A stretch of 64,000 nucleotides of DNA, from positions 62,001 to 126,000 of the forward strand of contig JAOUBJ010000016.1 of the NCBI GenBank assembly GCA_029860345.1, given 5' to 3'. The DNA comes from Candidatus Zixiibacteriota bacterium. Lineage in GTDB: Bacteria > Zixibacteria > MSB-5A5 > GN15 > FEB-12. Under the pieces are notes generated by a model. It saw only the letters and a program-made list of their open reading frames with translations, ran no database searches and was not told the DNA's origin. This document shows positions 8,531 to 16,923 of this stretch, one piece after another (position 1 is the stretch's first letter; each line of letters opens with the position of its first letter). The translations under genes were made by a program, and so were the position numbers.

Positions 8531-8786
8531 CATAGGCCGGATACTCCAAAGCCATTTGTAACACCGCTTGCTCAGTCACCGGTGCTACTCGATTCTTCAC
8601 ACACGGTTTGCGGCGAGTCTTCTCTTTCAGCCCCTCTAAACCTTGACTCTCGTAGGCCTTCTTGATATCGTAAAAGTGCTGGCGGGAACAGCCGCTAATA
8701 CGGCAAGCTTCGGATACGTTCTGAAGGTATTCCCCCAGCTCCAGAAGGGTAAGTTTCTTCTGGACGAGCTTCTGTTGAGTGGTCAT
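8526..8786 (-). pseudogene. IS481-like transposase, N-terminal HTH fragment
   Basis: The first 87 codons (MTTQQKLVQKK ... EYPAYGH) match the helix-turn-helix N-terminus of IS481-type transposases: NVSEACRISGCSRQHFYDIKKAYE is the DNA-binding core. Homology stops after PAYGH, where a full protein would continue into the rve/DDE catalytic domain. From there the sequence is that of the membrane gene in another frame. No DDE residues are present, so it is inactive. A purine-rich site (aaggagata) precedes the ATG. Confidence 0.8.
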
Positions 8787-8870
8787 AATTATCTCCTTGT
8801 TTGGTTAACTCAGAGATAAATGACCACTCACTTTATTATGCAAGTGTCAATTCAAGTTCGTCCCGGTACA
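8526..8870 (-). mobile_element. IS481-like element, left-end remnant
   Basis: The stretch holds the transposase start plus about 84 bases of upstream sequence. Read on the minus strand it begins at 8870 with TGTACCGGGACGAACTTGAA, a plausible IS left terminal repeat (IS481 ends commonly begin TG). The right end and most of the transposase are absent, so a deletion followed or accompanied insertion. The exact left boundary is inferred. Confidence 0.5.
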
Positions 8871-9083
8871 ATTATAGCTTCTCTTTAGGAATGCCCTTCG
8901 GCTGTTTATCCTGTTTCTCTCGCGCTTTCTGCGCGTCTTTGCTTTCCTTTTGCTTCCTACTTTTGCATCTGTCTTTTCTTCCACCTTTGTCACCCTAGAG
9001 CGACCCCTTTCGGAAAGGTTCATTGCACATTACGTACATCTTGTTACACCGATTTAGAGGAAAGATCCTTCCATACATTACAT

Positions 9084-10229
9084 CTAATTGACAGGTTCGT
9101 GGGGGTAGATCGACTGGCGCTTCTGAAAGGACAGTATGTCGGGTTTTTGAATTACACCCGCGTCGATATTTATTGCCCGTCGTATGGTCTCAATCTCCTG
9201 CCACCTCTCACGTCCCGCGACCACATCCGGCAGATGCACGATGAGAGCGGCGGAAATAGATCGAGAGGCGCTTTCCCAGAGATAGCTTGGTGTATGATCC
9301 ACCGCATAGTAATCTGCCTGTCCTATCTTAAACATTGGGTCCCTAAACGTAGTTGGCTTGGCAAAATAGAATCCCATCCCCTCATCGCAACTGACATCAA
9401 TGATCAAGCAACCTGGCTTGAGGCAGGATTTCTCATCTTCAGACACAAATAGGGTGGGATGATCGGGATCCTGCATAGTTCCGTTCACAATAATATCCGA
9501 TCGGCTGATCAGATCAAGTAACGGCCTCTCACTACCATTGTGCTCAATGACCAAAATACGCGCTTCCCCTCCTCTCCCTCTTCTAATCCGGACATAATGG
9601 CAATCGAGCACCTCCTCCCGTACTTCGTGATCTGGGCGTAGAATGCAGATTGTGATGTCTCTAAACCCACGTGCCTTTAGAGCGTATATCGCACCACGGC
9701 TTACGGCGCCGAAACTAAAAATGATCGTTTTGCGTTGGTTTCCGTAGTGCCCGTCAATGCCTCTTAATTGCAGGGCATGTAATACCGCAGCGTAGCCAGC
9801 GATTTCGTTGTTCTTATAAAATGTGTGACGGCCAACCTGTCCGTTTGGCCCCCAAACAAACATATCCTCAAAGGCGATGAGTGTTTGTTTACGATCGATC
9901 GCAGTCTGAGTGATATCCGACTGTTGAACGCAATGTGGCCAGCCCCAAAGAACTCCGCCCTCGCGAAGTTCCTGCAAATCGGATAACACTGGCTTGGGAA
10001 TGATAACTCTTCCAATGTCGGCCAACAATTTCCGACGTGTAGCAATGCCACCTGCCAGAGCCGCTATCTCCGAATCACCGATACCGAGCGGCTCCCCATA
10101 CCCCTCCTCAAATATCAATTGACGGCGCACATGTTCGGGTAAGCGCAATAGATGCTCAGGGTGGATTGGGAGTCGTCGCTCATTTTCTTTTTTAGAGATG
10201 CCAACGACTCCAAACGTACAGTTTCTCAT
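9084..10229 (-). CDS. Alanine dehydrogenase/PNT-family oxidoreductase (carboxyethylornithine synthase-like)
   Basis: 381 aa with the AlaDH/PNT architecture: KKENERRLPIHPEH at the N-terminus (the substrate-binding start of the family), a central Rossmann region with SFGAVSRGA in place of the usual GxGxxG, then LIIDVSCDEGMGF. The overall pattern is closest to N5-(carboxyethyl)ornithine synthase-like members, which reductively couple an amino acid to pyruvate with NADPH. Alanine dehydrogenase or saccharopine dehydrogenase-like activity is possible. It is flanked by AT-rich non-coding DNA on both sides and has no operon partner. Confidence 0.7.
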   Translation of the reverse strand: MRNCTFGVVGISKKENERRLPIHPEHLLRLPEHVRRQLIFEEGYGEPLGIGDSEIAALAGGIATRRKLLADIGRVIIPKPVLSDLQELREGGVLWGWPHCVQQSDITQTAIDRKQTLIAFEDMFVWGPNGQVGRHTFYKNNEIAGYAAVLHALQLRGIDGHYGNQRKTIIFSFGAVSRGAIYALKARGFRDITICILRPDHEVREEVLDCHYVRIRRGRGGEARILVIEHNGSERPLLDLISRSDIIVNGTMQDPDHPTLFVSEDEKSCLKPGCLIIDVSCDEGMGFYFAKPTTFRDPMFKIGQADYYAVDHTPSYLWESASRSISAALIVHLPDVVAGRERWQEIETIRRAINIDAGVIQKPDILSFQKRQSIYPHEPVN

Positions 10230-10496
10230 TTCATTTCTCTTTCGCTTAAGTAGACAGGGCGTCTAATCCAGTGGTACAGTCAACCATTTACCGGCAGTCA
10301 CTCGGCCAGCCTTACTTAGTAAGACAACCTCTATTTGCTGCAGTACAGTTCGGCTTTCCACGTTTGCAACTATGTCATTTTAGGTGCAGATGTAAATCGG
10401 CCAAAGGAGTGGTTTTGGATCTAGCTCCTTTGACGTAGGCGTCGAGATCACGGCGAATCAGCGCACGTGGATCGCAGTCGGACTAGTTCTTCAGGT

Positions 10497-10742
10497 TCAG
10501 ACATTCACGCCGCTTTCTTTGACATTTAGAGCATAGCCGCCAAGCTTCTCGCCGTTCAGTTGCGTGATCGCCCGCGAAGCCTGACTGTCGAACGGCATTT
10601 CAACAAAGCAGAAGCCAAATGGATCGCCCTCAGGTGGTTGCTTGCCCATACTGATCTTGCTGACTTTGCCGTGCCGCGCGAACGCCTTGCGAAGTTGCCA
10701 TTCCGTTGTCTTTGGCGATAAATTACCGACGTATAGATTCAT
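10497..10742 (-). CDS. Small RRM RNA-binding protein (first of four)
   Basis: 81 aa, a single RNA-recognition motif. RNP2 is LYVGNL at residues 3-8 and RNP1 is FGFCFVEM near residue 45. Beta1-alpha1-beta2-beta3-alpha2-beta4 can be followed across the whole chain, with nothing outside the fold. Bacterial single-RRM proteins of this size bind RNA, often in cold or stress response. The segment between beta2 and beta3 (GKQPPEGDP) differs from the DRDSGKSKG type seen in the copies at 11871 and 16150, so this is a divergent paralogue. Confidence 0.9.
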   Translation of the reverse strand: MNLYVGNLSPKTTEWQLRKAFARHGKVSKISMGKQPPEGDPFGFCFVEMPFDSQASRAITQLNGEKLGGYALNVKESGVNV

Positions 10743-10823
10743 ATCTGTCTCGGTTCATCTTTTTAGGGTTTAACATATCGACACCAGCCGTACTCGTATT
10801 CCTGCACATGGAACAGTTCTACG

Positions 10824-11177
10824 TCATCTTGCCGCCAGACAATAGCTGTTGGTGCCATATCTCACCGAATTCAATTGCAGTATGTGCTTGTGAAGATCAA
10901 GTTCGGGGGAGAGCAAGCTTGGGATGAACTTCATCGCATTCCGAGTTGAATCGGTGCCGAAGTGAGCAGTGTGCGCTCCCTCGTCCGACCATTCCTCAAG
11001 GAGTGTAAACTCGGTTGAGTCGCACCCGTTTTCCATGATTTCGCATGATATACATCCCTGCTCATGTCGAGTCAGCCTGGCCAAATTAAGTAGGCGCTGA
11101 CGAAGTTCGTTAGCCTTCTCAGGAAGACCCCGGATATGTGCAACAACACCATAACTGCGCCTCTCTTTTCTTAACAA
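10824..11177 (-). CDS. ABM-domain (putative quinol monooxygenase) protein
   Basis: An antibiotic-biosynthesis-monooxygenase fold: GVVAHIRGLPEKANELRQRL, HEQGCISCEIMEN, FTLLEEWSDEGAHTAHF. These dimeric ferredoxin-like proteins oxidise quinols or act on reactive small molecules without a cofactor, or serve as stress proteins. The His in AHTAHF is conserved in the family. The start is uncertain: TTG at 11177 gives 117 aa and no ATG or GTG lies before the domain. The gene lies between two RRM genes on the same strand, with no clear functional link. Confidence 0.75.
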   Translation of the reverse strand: MLRKERRSYGVVAHIRGLPEKANELRQRLLNLARLTRHEQGCISCEIMENGCDSTEFTLLEEWSDEGAHTAHFGTDSTRNAMKFIPSLLSPELDLHKHILQLNSVRYGTNSYCLAAR

Positions 11178-11440
11178 AATGTCCTCTGTAATCGTTTCTG
11201 CTTTGCGTTACCGGCTCTCGCGCGAATTGCTCTTCTACGAAGCACAATCACAGCACCGCCGAAAAAGCCGGGGATGGATGCAAGGATCATCCATGCTAAT
11301 AGTGACATACTTGTTTCCTTTCCAAGAGGCGATAGGGATTCCGAGTACTGTCGTTGAGTGGTGAAGGTGACCGGGCTTTGGTCTGGAACCTTTCGTAGCC
11401 AGGTTGGCTGAGGTTAGCTTTGACCAAAAGCCACGCTCCT

Positions 11441-11674
11441 TTATCCTCCTTGTATTTGCAGCAGACTTCCACTAAGCTCCTTGCCCTGCAAGCTAACAAT
11501 AGCTGCCAAACCCTGTTTTCTGGACAACATTTCGACGAACCCCGAGGCTCGGGGCCGTCCTTCAACAGTGTATGTGCTGATCGTGACATCTTTCACCTCA
11601 CCGAATTCCTCAAAACATCCAAGGAGTTCTGAGCAAAGAGTTTCAGGCGACAGATTCCGGATATAAATGTTCAT
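11441..11674 (-). CDS. Small RRM RNA-binding protein (second of four)
   Basis: 77 aa, one RRM. RNP2 is IYIRNL and RNP1 is degenerate, RASGFVEM, lacking the usual first aromatic residue. It starts MNIYIRNLSPETL. The C-terminus is short. It is the most divergent of the four RRM proteins in this part of the window and may have altered or weak RNA binding. Confidence 0.8.
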   Translation of the reverse strand: MNIYIRNLSPETLCSELLGCFEEFGEVKDVTISTYTVEGRPRASGFVEMLSRKQGLAAIVSLQGKELSGSLLQIQGG

Positions 11675-11870
11675 AGCACACCTATCCTTTCATTCGTATT
11701 AGCAACTTGCTCGTGAACGGCTCTAGTCGGGGCTTTTCTATAGCGTTGCGGCCCTATTGATCACACAGGTTTAGTCCGGTTCGATTGGCTCGACACTGCC
11801 GTACATCTCACAAGATATCGGGGGAGCCCGGTATAAACCGGACTCCTTCGATTCGGAACGACCGTTCTGT

Positions 11871-12128
11871 CTAGTTACTGGAGGACGAGTTGTCCCTGGC
11901 CGCATTCACCTTCAACGGGTTCCCGGCCAGATCCTTGCCGTGCAGACCAGTGATGGCCTTCTGTGCATGGTCGTCTGAGGACATCTCAACGAAAGCGAAT
12001 CCCTTCGACTTGCCGCTGTCCTTGTCCATTACGATGCTCGTCGAGTCCACTGTTCCGAATGCTTCGAATGACTCACGAAGCTGCGGCTCGGTTGTCTCAT
12101 GAGCGAGGTTTCCTACATAGATCTTCAT
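11871..12128 (-). CDS. Small RRM RNA-binding protein (third of four)
   Basis: 85 aa with canonical RNP2 (IYVGNL) and RNP1 (KGFAFVEM) and the linker DKDSGKSKG, closely following the glycine-rich/cold-type RNA-binding proteins of cyanobacteria and other bacteria. It ends in a Ser/Asn tail (RDNSSSSN). AAGGAG lies about 8 bases before the ATG, and an AT-rich 370-base region upstream probably holds its promoter and a long 5' leader, as is common for cold-shock RNA-binding genes. Confidence 0.95.
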   Translation of the reverse strand: MKIYVGNLAHETTEPQLRESFEAFGTVDSTSIVMDKDSGKSKGFAFVEMSSDDHAQKAITGLHGKDLAGNPLKVNAARDNSSSSN

Positions 12129-12499
12129 TACAAACTCCTTTTGTGTCTATCTGTTCGCATTTGCAAATGCGCCACAGACAACGTTCATTTGGCGCGTAAT
12201 AGCGCCATAGTTATCTTTTCAAAAGTTCGTCAAGGATTGAGGTGCCAGAACAAGGCTTGAAAAACGGTCAATTGGATAACACCAATTCTATAACAGTATA
12301 CGCAGATAAACGCAAAACGCCTAAACTATTTTGGCATATGCCGAACTAGACACAGAACTGTTCTTACGGATATCAGCGAAACGTCTGTGGCGCATGCTCT
12401 TCTGGAGCATTTTTTCGGGCCCTTTGTGCTTGACGTTTTGCCATTGTCTTTATATTTTTTTGGTGAGTTTGAGCTATAAATCACTTCGGAGATCAGACA
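12129..12499. other. Divergent intergenic region between RRM gene and NarL-type regulator
   Basis: About 370 bases separating divergently transcribed genes. AT-rich runs (for example tctttatatttttttggtgag, 12444-12464, and ataactatgg-type boxes near 12200) could hold promoters for both. A plus-strand 67-codon frame (12331-12534) overlaps the regulator start and has poor composition. I see no gene. Confidence 0.4.
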
Positions 12500-13189
12500 G
12501 TGGCCAAGATTCGAGTGCTCTTGATAGAAGATAATCGCCTTCTGCGTGAAGGCATTACTGCCATGCTCAATGAACAGCCGGATATAAAGGCCGTTTCAGC
12601 GACGGGCAATGGTGATGCCTTGGAAAAAGCCAAGAAGATCAAGCCCCAGGTTGTACTGCTTGATCTGGGCCTGAGGAGCCAGAACAGTATTCGAGTCGCG
12701 GAGGCGATCAAGAGAAAACATCCGAAGGCCGAGATCGTGGTGATGGATCTTATGCCGGTGCAGTCTGAAGTCGTCGAATTCGTCAAAGCGGGAGTGTCCG
12801 GTTTCATCCTCAAGGATGCCACCATCGATGACTTTCTGCACACCATACGGTCGGTGGCTGAAGGCAAAAAGGTACTTCCACCGTCGCTGACAGGATCACT
12901 GTTCTCTCACATTGTGGAGTACGCCGTTCAAAGCGGCAAAGCAGACCGTTTTATGAAGGCGGTCAAGCTGACCAAGCGGGAGCATGAGGTTGTGGACCTT
13001 ATCGCAAGGGGAATGAGTAACAAGGAAATCGCCAGAGAGCTGAATATTGCAGTACATACCGTTAAGAGCCATGTTCACAACACTCTGGAGAAACTGGCTC
13101 TTCACACCCGTTTGGAATTGGCCAGCTTTGCCCTCACTGAGGGAATGGTGAGATCTTCAGGCAGACGTCCCTCCAAAGACTCCGATTAG
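12500..13189 (+). CDS. NarL/FixJ-type response regulator
   Basis: 229 aa with GTG start. Receiver domain with acidic pocket IEDNRLL and phospho-acceptor D55 (VVLLDLGLRS), a short linker, then a LuxR-type HTH (LTKREHEVVDLIARGMSNKEIARELN, HTVKSHVHN). Complete. No histidine kinase is adjacent, so it is an orphan regulator here. Confidence 0.93.
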   Translation: MAKIRVLLIEDNRLLREGITAMLNEQPDIKAVSATGNGDALEKAKKIKPQVVLLDLGLRSQNSIRVAEAIKRKHPKAEIVVMDLMPVQSEVVEFVKAGVSGFILKDATIDDFLHTIRSVAEGKKVLPPSLTGSLFSHIVEYAVQSGKADRFMKAVKLTKREHEVVDLIARGMSNKEIARELNIAVHTVKSHVHNTLEKLALHTRLELASFALTEGMVRSSGRRPSKDSD

Positions 13190-13283
13190 TTAATCAATCC
13201 AAGGGACTAATCCTCTTTTCAATCCTTCGGCCGATTGTACAGTTTCATAAACAAGCTATACTGTAACTGAGACTTTATCGCGT

Positions 13284-13313
13284 GGATCGGCGCATGGAGG
13301 GGAGCGCCGATCC
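13284..13313. repeat. Perfect 10-bp hairpin with SD-like loop
   Basis: The arms GGATCGGCGC and GCGCCGATCC enclose a 10-base loop (atggagggga). No T-run follows on either strand, so this is not a standard intrinsic terminator. It lies in a 295-base gap between the regulator and the ATP-cone gene and may be a 5'-leader structure or a protein-binding site. Confidence 0.6.
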
Positions 13314-13484
13314 AGGCGATATATCTGACCTGTAGCCGGATGTCTCAGGATAGTATGTGCCCTCGGGTCGCAAAACACTGTCTGCACTGTAATCAACGAG
13401 GAGAGGACAGAGTTTCGATAGGCTGCGCGGCAGCGTGACCCGGAGGTTGAGTATAAGCAAAAACAACTGGGAAAGAGTGGATTC

Positions 13485-13727
13485 ATGGACACCATAACAA
13501 AGCGATCAGGACTCAAAGAGGAGTTTCGTTCGGCCAAGATCGAGAACTCGATGAGGAACGCCGGCATCACTGAGGAAACGGCTCAAAAAGTGGCCGGTAA
13601 CATCAGTCATCACGAAGGCATAAGCACGTCGGAGGTTCGGAATCGCGTTATCGGCGGCATTAAGAACCACGAGCCGCAGGCCGCCAAACAGTACGAATCG
13701 CACCCGAAAAAGACTCACAAGATTTGA
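13485..13727 (+). CDS. Stand-alone ATP-cone domain protein
   Basis: 80 aa. TKRSGLKEEF, KIENSMRNAGI, and EGISTSEVRNRV follow the ATP-cone pattern found at the N-terminus of NrdR and of class I and III ribonucleotide reductases, where it binds ATP/dATP as an allosteric switch. No NrdR zinc ribbon and no reductase domain is attached or adjacent. It lies 22 bases upstream of an ECF sigma factor. A nucleotide-sensing partner is possible but unproven. Confidence 0.75.
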   Translation: MDTITKRSGLKEEFRSAKIENSMRNAGITEETAQKVAGNISHHEGISTSEVRNRVIGGIKNHEPQAAKQYESHPKKTHKI

Positions 13728-13749
13728 AGCGGCGCCCCTATAGGGCAGA

Positions 13750-14505
13750 ATGAGCTGGGTCATGCTGACAGTGAAATCGGCACAACGAAAACGGTTTGAA
13801 GAGGATACCTTTCCTCACCTTGAGGCAGTGTGGAGAAGCGCCAAGTGGCTTACTATGCGCCGAAGCTACGCTGAGGATCTGGTGTTCAAGACGATGACAA
13901 GGGCCTATCACTCGTGGAGCGGCCCCGGTGACATAGTCGGCAGCAAAGCGCGGTTATTCCGATCCCTGGTTAGGGAGTTCCGCAAAGGTGGCAATCGAAA
14001 GCACACAATCTTCCGGTTTCTTGATGAGAACGGCAGGGCCACGCAGGGTACCGACGACCGCGGTCAGCAATACAGAGTTCCATCAATCGACCGCGAGGGA
14101 CTTTCGCTGTTAGCCAGGATCTCCGACAGATCTGTAAAAGGAGCAATAGCCCGTCTCAGACCGGAGTCCCGGCTGATTATGATTCTGTTGTTTCGTGAAC
14201 GGTTCTCGCATGCGGAAATTGCATACATAACCGATCTCCGGGTGGAATCGGTCAAATCGAAACTCGGCCGGCTTCGCCGACTGATTCCGCAATACATATT
14301 ACACTCGCTGCAGCGTGGCCACATTTCCGCAGCCGAAACAGACAACAATCCAATGTTCCAACTGCAAACGGGCTCAGTTGACTCAGAGCATAAGTTCAGC
14401 TCCTGGGGTCTTCCCGACTCGAACTCTTCTGACCATATCACCAGGGCCGCTGCCGATAGTTGGGAGAACGAGGGCGGAGCGCTTATTGGTCGGCTCGGAG
14501 GATGA
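13750..14505 (+). CDS. ECF-type RNA polymerase sigma factor
   Basis: 251 aa. An N-terminal sigma-2-like region (FPHLEAVWRSAKWL, AEDLVFKTMTRAYHSW) and a sigma-4-like region (LRPESRLIMILLFRERFSHAEIAYITD, VKSKLGRLRRLI) are separated by a linker. The C-terminal 70 residues after the sigma-4 helices are polar and of unknown role; extra tails occur in ECF classes that are not controlled by a classical anti-sigma factor. It ends six bases before the radical SAM gene, so the two are likely co-transcribed. Confidence 0.85.
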   Translation: MSWVMLTVKSAQRKRFEEDTFPHLEAVWRSAKWLTMRRSYAEDLVFKTMTRAYHSWSGPGDIVGSKARLFRSLVREFRKGGNRKHTIFRFLDENGRATQGTDDRGQQYRVPSIDREGLSLLARISDRSVKGAIARLRPESRLIMILLFRERFSHAEIAYITDLRVESVKSKLGRLRRLIPQYILHSLQRGHISAAETDNNPMFQLQTGSVDSEHKFSSWGLPDSNSSDHITRAAADSWENEGGALIGRLGG

Positions 14506-14510
14506 CATTC

Positions 14511-16076
14511 ATGCGCAAGCTCTCCATTGGCATAATTGATCTCGTGGCCAAAGCTCCGACAAAAACCTTGTGGATGCGCGTAATGGGAGCGAACCTGGCC
14601 AGTATTATGCCGCAGGCTGTAGCGATCTGGTGTGAAGAGCAGGGCCATGAAGTTACGCTGGTCACATATACTGGCCGAGAAGACCTCCTCAATGAACTGC
14701 CGGGCAAAGTGGATATGGTTTTCATCGGATCTTTCACCGAATCGGCGCTGCTTGCGTACGCTCTCAGTAGCCTGTTCAGGGCTAAAGGCACAGTTACTGT
14801 ACTTGGCGGGCCTCATGCACGGTGCTACCCGCAGGACGCTCAGAAGTACTTCGATTATGTCTTGGGATTCACCGACAGGACACTGATCCAGGAAATCACA
14901 GGAGATTGTTCCCCGCATCGCCCTCACGGTTTACACCTGTCAGCAAGCGGGCATCCTGTACAAATGCCCAGTGTAAGAGCGCGCTGGAAGTACATTGAAC
15001 AGACGTTGAGGAAAGCACCGTTTATCAAGTTGATCCCACTCTTGAGCAGTTTGGGTTGTCCGTATGCCTGTGACTTCTGTATTGACTCATCAGTTCCATA
15101 CCAACCGTTGGACGTTGAAACGATGAAGGAAGATCTGCGTTTTTTACTCGGCAAGTTCAAGCGACCTCGGGTGGCGTGGCACGATCCAAGTTTTGGCGTT
15201 CAGTTTGACAACTGTCTGGATGCGATTGAAGAGGCTGTTCCGCCTGGGAGCGTTGATTTCATTGCTGAGTCCACATTGTCGTTGCTTTCGGAGAAGCACA
15301 TTCTGCGCCTCAAACACAACGGATTCAAGGCACTCTTGCCCGGCATAGAGTCGTGGTTTGATCTCGGCAATAAATCCAGGGCGGGCAAAACCATGGGATC
15401 GGACAGGGTTCTGAGAATATCTGAACAAATCAACATGATTCTGAGACATGTTCCTTATGTGCAAACCAACCATATTGTGGGTCTTGACGGTGATGAGGGA
15501 CCGGAGCCCTTCGAACTGACCAAGCGTTTCCTGGATATTACGCCCGGGGCGTTCCCCGCCTACTCTTTACTGTCAGCATTCGGGCAGGCGGCACCGCTTA
15601 ATCTGACTTTTCAGCGGGACAATAGAGTCCTCCCATTTCCCTTTCATCTACTCAGTAACAGTCAGATGAATGTAAGGCCCCGGCATTACTCTTGGCCGGA
15701 GTTTTACGATCGTCTGATTGATCTGACTAAGTACTCGTTTTCTCCTCGCATGATACTCAAGCGTCTCTTGGCCAATAGGGAGATGATTCCGAAGTGGTTA
15801 AACGTTGTGCGAGCAGTTTCATCGGAAGGCGCCGGTCGGATCCGATACTTCACCGAAATACGTCGGCTATTAGATACGGACCGATCGCTCCGACGGTTCT
15901 TCGAGCAGGAGACGACTGATGTTCCTCAGTACTTCATTGAGAAGATTCGTCGCGACCTCGGACACTTCTGGGAATGGTTACCGGAAGGGGCCATCACTCA
16001 CGACCCCAATGCCTATCTTGTGTCACAGCAGAAGAAGTGTTCCTTCTGCATCACTTCAGATACCGGAGCAGCCTGA
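14511..16076 (+). CDS. B12-binding radical SAM protein
   Basis: I take the ATG at 14511 (521 aa) because it follows GGAGG at 14496-14500; the longer frame from 14460 lacks a site. Residues 1-140 form a cobalamin-binding Rossmann-like domain (VWCEEQGHEVTLVTYTG, MVFIGSFTESALL, VTVLGGPHA) and the radical SAM core has CPYACDFC with C183, C187 and C190 ligating a [4Fe-4S] cluster. The B12 motif DxHxxG is not evident, as in other class B relatives, so base-off binding is likely. Class B enzymes perform methylations or ring rearrangements. The substrate is unknown; no typical natural-product partners are adjacent. Confidence 0.85.
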   Translation: MRKLSIGIIDLVAKAPTKTLWMRVMGANLASIMPQAVAIWCEEQGHEVTLVTYTGREDLLNELPGKVDMVFIGSFTESALLAYALSSLFRAKGTVTVLGGPHARCYPQDAQKYFDYVLGFTDRTLIQEITGDCSPHRPHGLHLSASGHPVQMPSVRARWKYIEQTLRKAPFIKLIPLLSSLGCPYACDFCIDSSVPYQPLDVETMKEDLRFLLGKFKRPRVAWHDPSFGVQFDNCLDAIEEAVPPGSVDFIAESTLSLLSEKHILRLKHNGFKALLPGIESWFDLGNKSRAGKTMGSDRVLRISEQINMILRHVPYVQTNHIVGLDGDEGPEPFELTKRFLDITPGAFPAYSLLSAFGQAAPLNLTFQRDNRVLPFPFHLLSNSQMNVRPRHYSWPEFYDRLIDLTKYSFSPRMILKRLLANREMIPKWLNVVRAVSSEGAGRIRYFTEIRRLLDTDRSLRRFFEQETTDVPQYFIEKIRRDLGHFWEWLPEGAITHDPNAYLVSQQKKCSFCITSDTGAA

Positions 16077-16149
16077 AACTAACTACATCCTCCAGAGTAT
16101 CGTCCACGTCGCAACCTTCCAGATAAAAGGCACTGAGACAAACCGGAGG

Positions 16150-16512
16150 TTACTCTCCTCTGAAACCGTCCCGGTCCCGTGCAGTACGCGGGTGGGTAGC
16201 TGGCTTTTGGTACACCTTGCGGTAGTGGTTGCCACCTTCGCGATTGCCGGTCAGGACGTTGTTGCTTTCGGCGCGTGGTTTCGCTTCGTCGACAGTCAGT
16301 GTGCGTCCATTAAGCTCATGACCTTTGAGGCCGGCCACGGCAGCTTTAGCTTCGTCCGTGCCAGGCATCTCGACAAAAGCAAACCCCTTCGCTTTACCGC
16401 TGTCACGGTCTGTAATCATCCTGACAGATGAGACCTCCCCGAATCCCTCGAAGGCTTGGCGTAACTGATCTTCTGTCGTATCAAACGCCATGTTTCCGAT
16501 GTAGATGTTCAT
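16150..16512 (-). CDS. RRM RNA-binding protein with basic tail (fourth of four)
   Basis: 120 aa. Canonical RRM in residues 1-80 (IYIGNM; KGFAFVEM; linker DRDSGKAKG), then a 40-residue tail rich in Arg, Asn and His (NREGGNHYRKV, RTARDRDGFRGE) resembling the disordered RNA-binding tails of bacterial Rbp proteins. Closest in the window to the copy at 11871. AAGGAG precedes the ATG. It lies convergent to the B12-radical SAM gene with a 73-base gap. Confidence 0.93.
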   Translation of the reverse strand: MNIYIGNMAFDTTEDQLRQAFEGFGEVSSVRMITDRDSGKAKGFAFVEMPGTDEAKAAVAGLKGHELNGRTLTVDEAKPRAESNNVLTGNREGGNHYRKVYQKPATHPRTARDRDGFRGE

Positions 16513-16923
16513 TCTACACTCCTTTGTAGCTCATTCCAAAGATCTGAGTTCCACAGAAGACAGACGCTTCAAAACAAAGACATATTGCGCAGGATTGCGC
16601 GATCAATTCGAGATAATCTCTAGCGGGGTGTTGTGGTTTAAGACAAGACTACGAAAAAGGTCGAACTCAAATCAATACTAACTACTCATTATAACCTATC
16701 TCTCGACAGAAGTCTCCAATTATATTGTCAAATAGGTTACTCAATTCCGTGTGTTTGTACAATATTCCGATGATTGCGCCAGTCAGACGCCCGCTTCAAT
16801 AGGGCGCAAGTCAATGTCCGACAGCGTGCGGCAAGACATTAATCGGATCGAGAGCAGTGGTGGTGATTTGCAGCAAGACAGGCGAGCCGAAGGAAGTTGA
16901 GTTCTAAGCCTCACTATTCCACA
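16513..16923. other. AT-rich leader/promoter region of the fourth RRM gene
   Basis: About 410 bases without a gene. AT-rich stretches around 16660-16760 probably hold the promoter of the RRM gene (minus strand), leaving a 5' leader of 100 bases or more. Downstream of NDH-2 (also minus strand) no strong terminator hairpin is visible. Confidence 0.35.

Noticed and set aside
8881-9083. Lys-rich small frame on the minus strand
   Set aside because: About 43 codons (ending KGIPKEKL) are open, but no start codon or ribosome-binding site precedes them.
12331-12534. 67-codon plus gene before the NarL-type regulator
   Set aside because: Overlaps the regulator start, no site, composition rich in Leu/Ser/Arg from AT-rich promoter DNA.
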